Below, in pieces: positions 41,376 through 51,082 of a DNA stretch of 64,000 nt; position 1 is the stretch's first letter, and every line of letters starts with the position of its first letter. A program made the position numbers and the translations under genes. The stretch is from contig NZ_AUHM01000009.1 in NCBI RefSeq assembly GCF_000423185.1, forward strand, positions 124,001 through 188,000. Direction: 5' to 3'. The notes beneath the pieces are model-generated. The model was not told the origin of the DNA. It saw only the letters and a list, made by a program, of their open reading frames with translations, and did no database searches. This stretch comes from Inquilinus limosus DSM 16000 (GTDB lineage Bacteria > Pseudomonadota > Alphaproteobacteria > DSM-16000 > Inquilinaceae).

Positions 41376-42208
41376 AGCGCTGGTTCAATGAAGCGGTTCT
41401 GGTCCTGATCGCCATCCCGGTGGTGCTGTGGACCGTGGTGCCGCTGTACCACCTGTTCGTCCTGGCGATCTCGCCGCAGGACGCGGTCCTGGCCGGCGAT
41501 CTGTGGCCGGAGAACCCGACCTTCTCCAACTTCCTGACCGTGTTCCGGCAGCAGCACTACTATCTCAGCAATTTCTGGCTGCAGCTCGGCAACAGCTTCT
41601 TCATCGCGGTCACCACCGGGATCGCGACCCTGTTCGTCGCCACCTGCGCCGCCTTCGCCATCAGCCGGCTGCGGGCGCGGGGCGGCCGCCAGGTGATGAA
41701 CCTGGCGCTGGCCACCTATCTGATCCCGGCCGCCTTCCTGGCGGTGCCGATGTACAAGACGATGGGCTCCTACGGGCTGCTGGACACCCAGACCGCGCTG
41801 ATCCTGGCGATGATCGCGCTGGCCTCGCCCTACGCCATCTGGGTGCTGAAGCAGGCCTCGGACAAGCTGCCGCGCGAGCTGGACGAGGCGGCGATCATGG
41901 ACGGCGCCAAGCCGATGCAGATCTTCCGCATGGTCTATCTGCCGCTGATGCGCCCGTCCCTGGTGGCGATCGGCATCTATGCGCTGCTCCTGGCCTGGAA
42001 CGAGTACCTCTACGCCTTCCTGCTGCTGTCGAGCGAACGGGCGGCGCCGCTGTCGGTCGGGCTGGGCCTGTTCCTGTCGGCCGACGATTCCCCCTGGAAC
42101 CTCTTGATGGCGACCGGGCTGATCTACGCCGTGCCGCCCGCGGTGATCTACTACGTCTTCCGCAACGCCATGACCAGCGGCCTGACGGCGGGCGCGGTCA
42201 AAGGCTGA
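41372..42208 (+). CDS. Sugar ABC permease 2 (MalG/UgpE-like)
   Basis: 278 residues, six predicted helices, with DEAAIMDGAKPMQIFRMVYLPLM as the coupling loop. The start overlaps the preceding stop (ATGA). No ATPase or catabolic enzyme follows: a terminator comes 14 bases after the stop, so this system must share an MsmK/UgpC-type ATPase encoded elsewhere. Confidence 0.92.
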   Translation: MKRWFNEAVLVLIAIPVVLWTVVPLYHLFVLAISPQDAVLAGDLWPENPTFSNFLTVFRQQHYYLSNFWLQLGNSFFIAVTTGIATLFVATCAAFAISRLRARGGRQVMNLALATYLIPAAFLAVPMYKTMGSYGLLDTQTALILAMIALASPYAIWVLKQASDKLPRELDEAAIMDGAKPMQIFRMVYLPLMRPSLVAIGIYALLLAWNEYLYAFLLLSSERAAPLSVGLGLFLSADDSPWNLLMATGLIYAVPPAVIYYVFRNAMTSGLTAGAVKG

Positions 42209-42221
42209 CCGAACGGTCGGC

Positions 42222-42256
42222 CAAAGAAAAAGGGCGGCTCCGGCCGCCCTTTTCCG
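42222..42256. terminator. Bidirectional rho-independent terminator
   Basis: A perfect 10-bp stem, AAAGGGCGGC and GCCGCCCTTT, with a TCCG loop, flanked by an A-rich run on the left and T-rich on the right. It lies between the permease operon and the convergent zeta inhibitor gene and would serve both. Confidence 0.85.
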
Positions 42257-42275
42257 TTCCGTGAGAAGGCTGGCC

Positions 42276-42608
42276 TTACTTCGGCGTCGCCTCGGTCATG
42301 ATCTGCTGCCGCGCCACGGCCAGCAGCGCATCCATCTTCTTGCGCAGCCGGTGGTCGGACAGGTCGACGTCGTGGATCTTCAGGTCGGCATAGACCTTGT
42401 CGTGCACGTCCTCGTCGGTCTGCTTCTCGAAGTCGGACATGATGACCTCCTTCGCATAGGACTCGGCGTCGGCGCCGGTCAGGCCCATCAGCTCGGCCGC
42501 CCACAGCCCCAGCAGCTTGTTGCGCCGGTTCTGGATCCGGAACAGCAGCTCCTGGTCGTGCTGGAACTCCGCCTCGAACGCCTGGGTCCGCGAGTCGAAC
42601 GTGGTCAT
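42276..42608 (-). CDS. F1-ATPase inhibitor zeta subunit (DUF1476)
   Basis: 110 residues, close to the 105-110 of the DUF1476 family. Diagnostic segments: [39 protein letters not shown] and the C-terminal helix [22 protein letters not shown]. In Paracoccus the zeta subunit blocks reverse ATP hydrolysis by F1Fo ATP synthase through its N-terminal region. The family is confined to Alphaproteobacteria, so it is a strong taxonomic marker here. It converges on the transporter operon terminator. Confidence 0.92.
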   Translation of the reverse strand: MTTFDSRTQAFEAEFQHDQELLFRIQNRRNKLLGLWAAELMGLTGADAESYAKEVIMSDFEKQTDEDVHDKVYADLKIHDVDLSDHRLRKKMDALLAVARQQIMTEATPK

Positions 42609-42727
42609 GCCGAATTCCCTTTCAGTGCCCGCCGGTTCGGTGTCCGCCGGCGTGGGCGCGCCTCATGGGCAGGATATAGCGTCTCCGGCCGTCACGGTCA
42701 CGCCCGGAGGCGGACGGGAGCGCGCAA

Positions 42728-42756
42728 TTGTTTACCGGAGCCGCGCTTGCTATATG
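42728..42756 (+). promoter_or_regulatory. Putative purC promoter
   Basis: TTGTTT and TATATG separated by 17 bases, 79 bases before the purC ATG, in a less GC-rich spot. No PurR-like site was recognised. Confidence 0.5.
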
Positions 42757-42834
42757 TGCGCGGGCGTGGACGGCCTTTCCGGGACGTCCCGACCCTTTTT
42801 GCTGTTGGCATCACCGTTCCATGGACGTTCCCAC

Positions 42835-43602
42835 ATGAGCCGCCGCAGGCGCATCTACGAAGGCAAGGCCAAGGTCCTGTACGAGGGACCGGAGCCGGGC
42901 ACGATCGTCCAGTACTTCAAGGACGATGCGACCGCGCACAACGGCCAGAAGAAGGCGGTGATCTCCGGCAAGGGGGTGCTGAACAACCGCATCTCCGAAT
43001 ACCTGATGACCCGGCTGTCCGAGATCGGCGTGCCGACGCATTTCATGCGCCGCCTGAACATGCGCGAGCAGCTGATCCACGAGGTCGAGATCATCCCGCT
43101 CGAGGTGGTGGTGCGCAACATCGCCGCCGGCTCGTTCTCCAAGCGCTTCAACGTGCCCGAGGGCACGCCGCTGCCGCGCTCGATCATCGAGTATTATCTG
43201 AAGTCGGACGAGCTCAACGACCCGATGGTGTCGGAGGAGCACATCACCGCCTTCGGCTGGGCCAACGCCCAGGACCTGGACGACATCGTCTCGCTGTCGC
43301 TGCGGGTGAACGACTACCTCACCGGCCTGTTCCTCGGCATCGGCCTCAAGCTGGTCGACTTCAAGCTCGAATTCGGCCGCCTGTACGACGAGAACGACGA
43401 GATGCGGATCGTCCTGGCCGACGAGATCAGCCCGGACAACTGCCGCCTGTGGGACGTGCAGACCAACGAGAAATTCGATAAGGATCGCTTCCGCCAGGAT
43501 CTCGGCGGCGTCCTCGAGGCCTATCAGGAAGTGGCCCGGCGCCTCGGCATCCTGCCGGAGGGAAGTGTCGTCGACATCCGCGAGAGCCAGGTCGCCCCAT
43601 GA
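42835..43602 (+). CDS. purC: SAICAR synthetase
   Basis: 255 residues. Family signatures include [14 protein letters not shown] at the start, the ATP-binding [25 protein letters not shown] and LVDFKLEFG, then [15 protein letters not shown]. Catalyses ATP-dependent joining of CAIR and aspartate in de novo purine synthesis. The upstream frame to 42517 is not coding. Overlaps purS by 4 bases (ATGA). Confidence 0.96.
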   Translation: MSRRRRIYEGKAKVLYEGPEPGTIVQYFKDDATAHNGQKKAVISGKGVLNNRISEYLMTRLSEIGVPTHFMRRLNMREQLIHEVEIIPLEVVVRNIAAGSFSKRFNVPEGTPLPRSIIEYYLKSDELNDPMVSEEHITAFGWANAQDLDDIVSLSLRVNDYLTGLFLGIGLKLVDFKLEFGRLYDENDEMRIVLADEISPDNCRLWDVQTNEKFDKDRFRQDLGGVLEAYQEVARRLGILPEGSVVDIRESQVAP

Positions 43603-43841
43603 AAGCGCGCATCCATGTCATGCTGAAGCCCGGCGTCCTGGACACCCAGGGCAAGGCGATCGGCCATTCCCTGCAGGGCCTGGGCTTCGACGAGGTCGGC
43701 GAGGTGCGGCAGGGCAAGGTGATCGAGGTCGAGATCGCCGCCGCCGATGCCGAGCAGGCCAAGGCGCGCCTCGACGAGATGTGCCGCAAGCTGCTGGCCA
43801 ATCCGGTCACCGAGAGCTACACGATCGACTTGGTGGCCTGA
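43599..43841 (+). CDS. purS: FGAM synthase small subunit PurS
   Basis: 80 residues, the normal size, with [28 protein letters not shown] at the start. PurS links PurQ and PurL in the three-part FGAM synthetase. The normal gene order continues to purQ, but here about 3.65 kb of other genes separate purS from purQ. Confidence 0.95.
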   Translation: MKARIHVMLKPGVLDTQGKAIGHSLQGLGFDEVGEVRQGKVIEVEIAAADAEQAKARLDEMCRKLLANPVTESYTIDLVA

Positions 43842-43858
43842 GCCAGCCCCTCCTCTTT

Positions 43859-43936
43859 TGTCATTGCCGGGCTTGACCCGGCAATCCAGAGAGCGTCGAG
43901 ACCTTCTGGATGCCCGGGTCAAGCCCGGGCATGACA
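43859..43936. repeat. 78-bp palindromic intergenic repeat
   Basis: The two ends are inverted versions of each other, starting TGTCAT on the left and ending ATGACA on the right, with each arm itself a stem (GCCGGGCTTGACCCGGC on the left and GCCCGGGTCAAGCCCGGGC on the right). The arms differ by paired substitutions that keep base pairing. This form (CGGGTCAAGCCCG) is common in alphaproteobacterial intergenic spaces. Confidence 0.75.
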
Positions 43937-43968
43937 GCAATGGGGATTGAGGCTGTGCCCTACATCCC

Positions 43969-44673
43969 TCACCCGACCGCCGCGGCCTGCGCCTCGAGAT
44001 GCGCCGTCAGCCCCTCCGGCAGCTTCAGCCGCGCCGCCAGGTCGTCGAGATAGGCCTTCTCGCGCGGGTCGTCCGGATCGATCGCCAGGCGCGAGGCCAG
44101 CCAGATCTCCGCCGCCTGCTCCGGCGTCGCCGCCAGGGCCGCGATCGCCGCGACGTCGAGCGGCTTGGCCAGCTCGTCCATCACGAAGGCCTTTTCCTCG
44201 GTGTCGAGGTTGAGCTGGCCGATGCGGTCGAACAGCGCCCGCTGCTCCGTCGCGTCGATATGGCCGTCGGCCTTGGCCGCTGCGATCATCGCCCGCACCA
44301 CGGCAACGCGGGCGTCACCCCCACCTGCGGCGCTCTGCGTCTCCAGGTCGAACGGGCTGCGCGGCGGCGGCAGGGGAATGGGCTGCTGCGCCGGCGGCTG
44401 GGCCGGGGCCGGCGCCCGGTTGGCCGACCAGTCCTGCCAGGCCTTGTAGGCGAGGCCGCCCAGCACCGCCGCGCCGCCATAACCCAGCGCCTTGCCGCCG
44501 AACTTGCGGAACTTCTTCGAGCCGAGGAGCAGGCCGATCACCCCGCCGCCAACGGCGCCCGTCGCCAGCGTCCCGAGATTGCCGGGCAGGCCCGGGCCCT
44601 TGCCGCCGGGCCCGCCGGGCCGCTTGGCACCGCCGCCCAGGAAGTCCTCGAACAGCTTCTTCGGGTCGATCAC
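43969..44673 (-). CDS. DUF533 / TerB-like protein (YebE-type)
   Basis: 234 residues. The N-terminal region is glycine-rich with a membrane-like segment (TLATGAVGGGVIGLLLGSKKFRKFGG), followed by a proline-rich linker. The C-terminal half (VVRAMIAAAKADGHIDATEQRALF, WLASRLAIDPDDPREKAYLDDLAARL) is a TerB-like helical domain with the KADG-x-IDxxE metal-binding-type loop. Function unknown; E. coli YebE is envelope-stress induced. It runs against the purine genes and forms the first gene of the insertion between purS and purQ. Confidence 0.88.
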   Translation of the reverse strand: MIDPKKLFEDFLGGGAKRPGGPGGKGPGLPGNLGTLATGAVGGGVIGLLLGSKKFRKFGGKALGYGGAAVLGGLAYKAWQDWSANRAPAPAQPPAQQPIPLPPPRSPFDLETQSAAGGGDARVAVVRAMIAAAKADGHIDATEQRALFDRIGQLNLDTEEKAFVMDELAKPLDVAAIAALAATPEQAAEIWLASRLAIDPDDPREKAYLDDLAARLKLPEGLTAHLEAQAAAVG

Positions 44674-44747
44674 GTGCCTCTCCTTCGATCATTGCGTCGG
44701 ATGGCAGATGGTCCGGCCGGGACGGCCCGACAAGGCCCGGGCGGAGC

Positions 44748-45680
44748 TCAACCGGCCGGTCGCGGCGGCGCGACCGGTTCCAGCGGCGCCGGGACGGTCT
44801 CGGCCGCGGCGGCGACGATCCAGTCACGGAAGGCCCGGACGATCGGTCGGCGCAGCGCCCGCGTCGTGGCGACGAAGTGGTAGCTGGCCTGGTTGTGCAC
44901 GGAGAGATCGAGCGGCCGCACCAGCCGCCCCGCCGCCAGGTCGTCGGCCACCAGGGAGAACACGACGAGCGCCACCCCCTGCCCTTCGACCGCCGCCTGG
45001 ATGGTCAGGGAGGAATCGCTGACCCGCGGCCCGCGCACCCAGTCGACATCCTGCATGCCGACCGCCCGCAGCCAGTCGCGCCAGGGCGCCAGGGACTGGT
45101 CGTGCAGCAGCGTCTGCCGGCGCAGGTCGTCGAGCGTGCGCAGCCCCGGCGGACCGTCGCGCAGCGCCGGGCTGCAGACCGGGAAGCTGTCCTCCGCGAA
45201 CAGCCGGTCGCACGCCAGCCCCTCCCAGCCGCCCTGCCCCCAGCGGACGGCGCAATCCGCCTCGCCGCCCTCGAGATCCACCCGGTGGAGCGACGCCGTG
45301 ACGTTGACGTCGATGTCGGGATGCGCCGCGGTGAAGCCCGGCAGGCGTGCCGTCAGCCACTTCGCGGCGAAGGACGGGGTGGTGCTGACCGTCAGCACGC
45401 CGGTCGCCCGGCCGGGCGCGATCTGCGCCGTAGCGTCGGCGATGCCGGCCAGGGCGGCGCTGACCAGCGGCAGGTAGATGCGGCCGGCCTCGGTCAGCTC
45501 CAGGCTGTTCTCGCGGCGGTGGAACAGCCTGACCGACAGCCAGTCCTCCAGCCGGCGCACCTGCTGGCTGACCGCGGCCTGGGTCACCGACAGCTCGGCC
45601 GCGGCACGGGTGAAGCTGCGATGCCGCGCCGCCGCCTCGAAGGCCCGCACCCCGTTCAGCGGCGGCAACCGCCAACCCAT
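44748..45680 (-). CDS. GcvA-like LysR regulator, copy 1
   Basis: 310 residues beginning MGWRLPPLNGVRAFEAAARHRSFTRA, the GcvA-type winged helix, then effector domain (GVLTVSTTPSFAAKWLTARL, FPVCSPALRDG, QGVALVVFSLVADDL). It is a clear paralogue of the LysR gene 1.3 kb downstream: most motifs are shared and similarity runs end to end. It is divergent to a DUF1127 gene across an intergenic segment with conserved boxes, so the pair probably forms a regulator-target unit. Confidence 0.92.
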   Translation of the reverse strand: MGWRLPPLNGVRAFEAAARHRSFTRAAAELSVTQAAVSQQVRRLEDWLSVRLFHRRENSLELTEAGRIYLPLVSAALAGIADATAQIAPGRATGVLTVSTTPSFAAKWLTARLPGFTAAHPDIDVNVTASLHRVDLEGGEADCAVRWGQGGWEGLACDRLFAEDSFPVCSPALRDGPPGLRTLDDLRRQTLLHDQSLAPWRDWLRAVGMQDVDWVRGPRVSDSSLTIQAAVEGQGVALVVFSLVADDLAAGRLVRPLDLSVHNQASYHFVATTRALRRPIVRAFRDWIVAAAAETVPAPLEPVAPPRPAG

Positions 45681-45722
45681 TCCGCCCCCTCAGGCCAAGT
45701 TTTTGTTGGGCTAGGGCCAGAC

Positions 45723-45764
45723 TATCCCGTTTGCGGCCGCGGCCGCCAGGACCGATCTTGAAGA
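45723..45764 (+). promoter_or_regulatory. Conserved LysR/DUF1127 promoter, module 1
   Basis: TATCCCGTTTGCGG and, starting exactly 29 bases from its first base, CCGATCTTGAAG. The second module has TATCCTGTTTGCGG and CCGATCCTCAAG with the same 29-base offset. Within it, TTGCGG and GATCTT are 17 bases apart and may be the -35/-10 of the rightward DUF1127 gene, with the LysR site overlapping the -35 end. Confidence 0.6.
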
Positions 45765-45806
45765 CACGGGTCGACCCCTGATCCCACCCTCGATCAGGAC
45801 CGTATC

Positions 45807-46028
45807 ATGACCAGCTGCTGCATCGACGAACGCCGTGCGCCACCGCGCAAGCGGCCCTCCCCCATCCTGTCCCTGCTCCGCCGCGTCGCGGCCCTGCCGG
45901 CGCTGTGGTGCGCCCGGATCGAGGCGCGCACCCGGATGCAGCGCATGGACGACGAGACCCTGACCGATCTCGGCCTCCGCCGCGATCAGGTCGAGACCAT
46001 GCGCCGCAAGCCGTTCTGGCGGGAGTGA
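45807..46028 (+). CDS. DUF1127 small protein (YjiS-like), copy 1
   Basis: 73 residues. A short proline/arginine-rich N-terminus leads to the DUF1127 signature MDDETLTDLGLRRDQVETM, a domain of small basic proteins; those in Rhizobiales and Rhodobacterales have been linked to RNA turnover and phosphate/stress metabolism. Cysteines at the start (SCCIDERR) are unusual. It runs toward the end of the LysR copy 2 gene, 3 bases away. Confidence 0.85.
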   Translation: MTSCCIDERRAPPRKRPSPILSLLRRVAALPALWCARIEARTRMQRMDDETLTDLGLRRDQVETMRRKPFWRE

Positions 46029-46031
46029 GGT

Positions 46032-46952
46032 TCACGCCGCCGGCAGCGCCACCGACACTTCCGGCGCCCCCTCGGCCTCCGCCGCCACGGCGAACAGCCA
46101 GTCGCGGAAGGCCCGCACCAGCGGGCGGTTGAGGGCGTTCGGCGGCGCCACGAAGTAGTAGGCGTTGTCGCTCTTGAGCGAGAGCTGGAACGGGCGCACC
46201 AGCCGGCCGGCGCGCAGGTCGTCCATCACCAGCACCCGCTGCGCCAGCGCCACCCCCTGCCCCTCGATCGCCATCTGGATCAGCAGCGCCGAATCCTGCG
46301 TCCGCGGGCCGCGAACCCAGCCGAGATCCTCCATCCCCGCCGCCCGCAGCCAGTGCTTCCACTGCACCAGCGTCTCGTCGTGCAGCAGCCGGAAGCGGCG
46401 CAGATCCTCCAGGGTGCGCAGCCCGGCCTCGACCAGCGCCGGGCTGCAGACCGGGAAGGTGTTCTCGGAGAACAGCTTCTCCGCCACCACCCCTTCCCAG
46501 GCGCCACGGCCGAGCCGGATGGCGCAATCGACATTGTCCCGGGCGAAGTCGACGATCCGGGATTCGGCGTCGAGATTGACGTCGATCTCCGGATGCTGCT
46601 CAGTGAACAGGGGCATCCGCGACACCAGCCACTTGCGGATGAAGGACGGCATGGAGGAGACCGTCAGGATGCCGGAATGCGGCGGCGGCCGGATGCGGGC
46701 CGTGGCCTCGGCGATGGCGTCGAACGCGTCGCGCAGCACCGGCAGGTAGCTGCGGCCCACCTCGGTCAGCTCCAGCCCGCCCTCGGTGCGGTTGAACAGC
46801 TTGGCGCCGAGCCAATCCTCCAGCCGGCGCACCTGCTGGCTGACCGCGGCCTGGGTGACGGCCAGCTCCTCGGCGGCACGGGTGAAGCTTTCGTGGCGGG
46901 CCGCGGCCTCGAAGGCGCGGGCACCGTTCAGCGGCGGCAGGCGGCGGCGCAT
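46032..46952 (-). CDS. GcvA-like LysR regulator, copy 2
   Basis: 306 residues starting MRRRLPPLNGARAFEAAARHESF. HTH 1-60 and effector domain follow with LTVSSMPSFIRKWLVSRMPL and FPVCSPALVEAGLRTLEDLRRF. Closely related to copy 1. The ATG has GGGGGAG two bases upstream; the earlier open frame is not coding. Divergent to a second DUF1127 gene, so the same module is present twice in tandem. Confidence 0.92.
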   Translation of the reverse strand: MRRRLPPLNGARAFEAAARHESFTRAAEELAVTQAAVSQQVRRLEDWLGAKLFNRTEGGLELTEVGRSYLPVLRDAFDAIAEATARIRPPPHSGILTVSSMPSFIRKWLVSRMPLFTEQHPEIDVNLDAESRIVDFARDNVDCAIRLGRGAWEGVVAEKLFSENTFPVCSPALVEAGLRTLEDLRRFRLLHDETLVQWKHWLRAAGMEDLGWVRGPRTQDSALLIQMAIEGQGVALAQRVLVMDDLRAGRLVRPFQLSLKSDNAYYFVAPPNALNRPLVRAFRDWLFAVAAEAEGAPEVSVALPAA

Positions 46953-47005
46953 GGCTCCCCCTCGTCGGATCCAGTCGATAGATTCTCTTATAACACCCAC
47001 GAGAA

Positions 47006-47046
47006 TATCCTGTTTGCGGTTTGTTCTCCAGAATCCGATCCTCAAG
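47006..47046 (+). promoter_or_regulatory. Conserved LysR/DUF1127 promoter, module 2
   Basis: TATCCTGTTTGCGG, then CCGATCCTCAAG 29 bases from its start, the same spacing as in module 1. The first box lies 87 bases before the DUF1127 ATG here and 84 bases in module 1. Confidence 0.6.
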
Positions 47047-47092
47047 GCATTCCCGATGACCGACCGAACGCCCCGACGGAAGGGAAGATGCC

Positions 47093-47317
47093 ATGACGAC
47101 CGCCTGCACCGACCGCGCCGCGATCCAGCATCGCGCCACCTTGCCGACCGGCCGCTCCGGCCTGCGCGCCCTGATCGGCGCCGCCGCGGCCGCGCTGGGC
47201 GCCCGCCGCGGCGCCCGCCTGCCGGCGGAGACGCTCGATGATCACATGCTGCGCGACATCGGCCTCGATGCTCCGGCGGCCGTCAGCGACCCGCGCGACC
47301 TGCTGCTGCGCCTTTGA
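47093..47317 (+). CDS. DUF1127 small protein, copy 2
   Basis: 74 residues with a basic, alanine-rich N-terminal half and the signature LPAETLDDHMLRDIGL, a diverged DUF1127 domain. It shares only the C-terminal motif with copy 1 but has the same position relative to its LysR partner. A strong terminator follows. Confidence 0.8.
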   Translation: MTTACTDRAAIQHRATLPTGRSGLRALIGAAAAALGARRGARLPAETLDDHMLRDIGLDAPAAVSDPRDLLLRL

Positions 47318-47351
47318 TCTGCAGCCTCCCTGCGACTGGCCCCTGCTGGAT

Positions 47352-47381
47352 CCGGATCCGCCCGTGCGGATCCGGTTTTTT
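47352..47381 (+). terminator. Rho-independent terminator after DUF1127 copy 2
   Basis: A perfect 10-bp stem, CCGGATCCGC and GCGGATCCGG, with a CCGT loop, followed directly by TTTTTT. It isolates the module from purQ. Confidence 0.9.
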
Positions 47382-47491
47382 CTGGCCTCCGGCCCTGCCG
47401 CCCGACACGGCCCCGAGGCCGCGACGCCGCGCATGACAGCACAGCCCGCGGCGCCCTTGCCAAGCCCCGGCGGGACCGCTACATCCCGCCC

Positions 47492-48168
47492 ATGCAAGCC
47501 GCCGTCATCGTCTTCCCGGGATCGAACGCCGACCGAGACCTCGCCGTGGCACTCTCCCACGCGACCGGACGGCCGACCCATATGGTCTGGCACCGCGACA
47601 CCGAGCTGCCGCCCGTCGACCTGATCGCCATCCCCGGCGGCTTCTCCTACGGCGACTATCTCCGCTCCGGCGCCATGGCGGCGCAGTCGCCGATCATGGG
47701 CGCGATCCGGCAGGCGGTGGCCCGCGGCGTGCCGACCGTCGGCATCTGCAACGGCTTCCAGATCCTGACCGAGGCGGGACTTCTGCCCGGCGCCCTGCTG
47801 CGCAATGCCGGGCTGAAATTCGTCTCCCGCACCGTGGCGATGCGGGTCGAGACCTCGAACAGCCCGTTCACCCGCGGCTATAACGCCGGGCAGACGGTGC
47901 GCATCCCGATCCAGCACCATGACGGCTGCTACTTCGCTGACCCGGACACGCTGAAGCGGCTGGAGGACGAGGACCGCGTCGCCTTCCGCTACATCGCGGA
48001 CGAGGACGGCCGCGGCAATCCGAACGGCAGCCTGAACGACATCGCCGGCATCCTGTCCGAGAACCGGCGGGTGCTCGGCATGATGCCCCATCCCGAGCGC
48101 GCGTCGGAGCCGGAGCACGGCAACACCGACGGCCGCGCCATGTTCGAAGGCCTGGCGCAGATCCTTTC

Positions 48169-48172
<4 letters not shown>
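47492..48172 (+). CDS. purQ: FGAM synthase glutaminase subunit PurQ
   Basis: 226 residues. Class I glutamine amidotransferase: Cys86 in [14 protein letters not shown], with His and Glu in [15 protein letters not shown] near the end. Provides ammonia for the conversion of FGAR to FGAM together with PurS and PurL. It overlaps purL by 4 bases (ATGA). Confidence 0.96.
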
Positions 48173-50394
<2,222 letters not shown>

Positions 50395-50396
50395 AG

Positions 50397-50633
50397 ATGG
50401 CGATGGACCCGGCGGAGATCGTCCGCCTGATCAAGGAGGGGCTGCCCGGCGCCGAAGTGCGGATCGAGGATCTGCGCGGCGACGGCGACCACTACGCCGC
50501 CTATGTCACCAGCCCCGCCTTCACCGGCAAGAGCCGCGTGCAGCAGCATCAGATGGTCTATCAGGCCTTGGGCGGCCGGATGGGCAACGAGCTGCACGCG
50601 CTGATGCTGCACACCTCCGCCGCCGAAGCCTGA
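50397..50633 (+). CDS. BolA/IbaG-family protein
   Basis: 78 residues. The family signature is present: [22 protein letters not shown], then the [21 protein letters not shown] helix with the conserved histidine. BolA-like proteins pair with monothiol glutaredoxins to handle a [2Fe-2S] cluster; here the grx gene follows 23 bases later. Conserved order after purL is seen in many alphaproteobacteria. The start is the ATG 2 bases after the purL stop. Confidence 0.92.
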   Translation: MAMDPAEIVRLIKEGLPGAEVRIEDLRGDGDHYAAYVTSPAFTGKSRVQQHQMVYQALGGRMGNELHALMLHTSAAEA

Positions 50634-50656
50634 CCCTCACCGCAAGCGAGTTCCCC

Positions 50657-50995
50657 ATGGACAATCCCGTCTTCGAGCGCATCCGCGGCGACATCGCCGG
50701 CACCGACGTCGTCGTCTACATGAAGGGCACCCCGGTCTTCCCGCAATGCGGCTTCTCCGCCGCTGTGGTGCAGGTGCTGACCCATCTCGGCGTGCCGTTC
50801 AAGGGCATCGACGTCCTGACCGACCCGGGTCTGCGCCAGGGCATCAAGGACTTCTCGAACTGGCCGACCATCCCGCAGGTCTACGTCAAGGGCGAGTTCG
50901 TCGGCGGCTGCGACATCATCCGCGAGATGTTCCAGACCGGCGAGCTGCAGGAGCTGCTGGAGAGCAAGGGCATCGCCGTCGCCGCCCAGGGCTGA
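50657..50995 (+). CDS. grxD: Monothiol glutaredoxin Grx4-type
   Basis: 112 residues with the CGFS active site at 31-34 ([11 protein letters not shown]), TKW-equivalent Lys (VVVYMKGTP) and [20 protein letters not shown] for glutathione and cluster binding. It carries a [2Fe-2S] cluster and hands it to targets, with BolA as partner. Followed by a strong terminator. Confidence 0.95.
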   Translation: MDNPVFERIRGDIAGTDVVVYMKGTPVFPQCGFSAAVVQVLTHLGVPFKGIDVLTDPGLRQGIKDFSNWPTIPQVYVKGEFVGGCDIIREMFQTGELQELLESKGIAVAAQG

Positions 50996-51027
50996 CGCGG
51001 GCCCTCGGATCATCTGAGCCGGACAGG

Positions 51028-51055
51028 AATGCCCGCCCCTTCCGGGGCGGGCATT
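51028..51055. terminator. Bidirectional terminator after grxD
   Basis: A perfect 12-bp stem, AATGCCCGCCCC and GGGGCGGGCATT, with a TTCC loop. It ends the grxD transcript and, read leftward, the convergent RTX gene whose stop is 28 bases away. Confidence 0.8.
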
Positions 51056-51082
51056 GTCATGTTGATCCGACATCGTCGCTGG

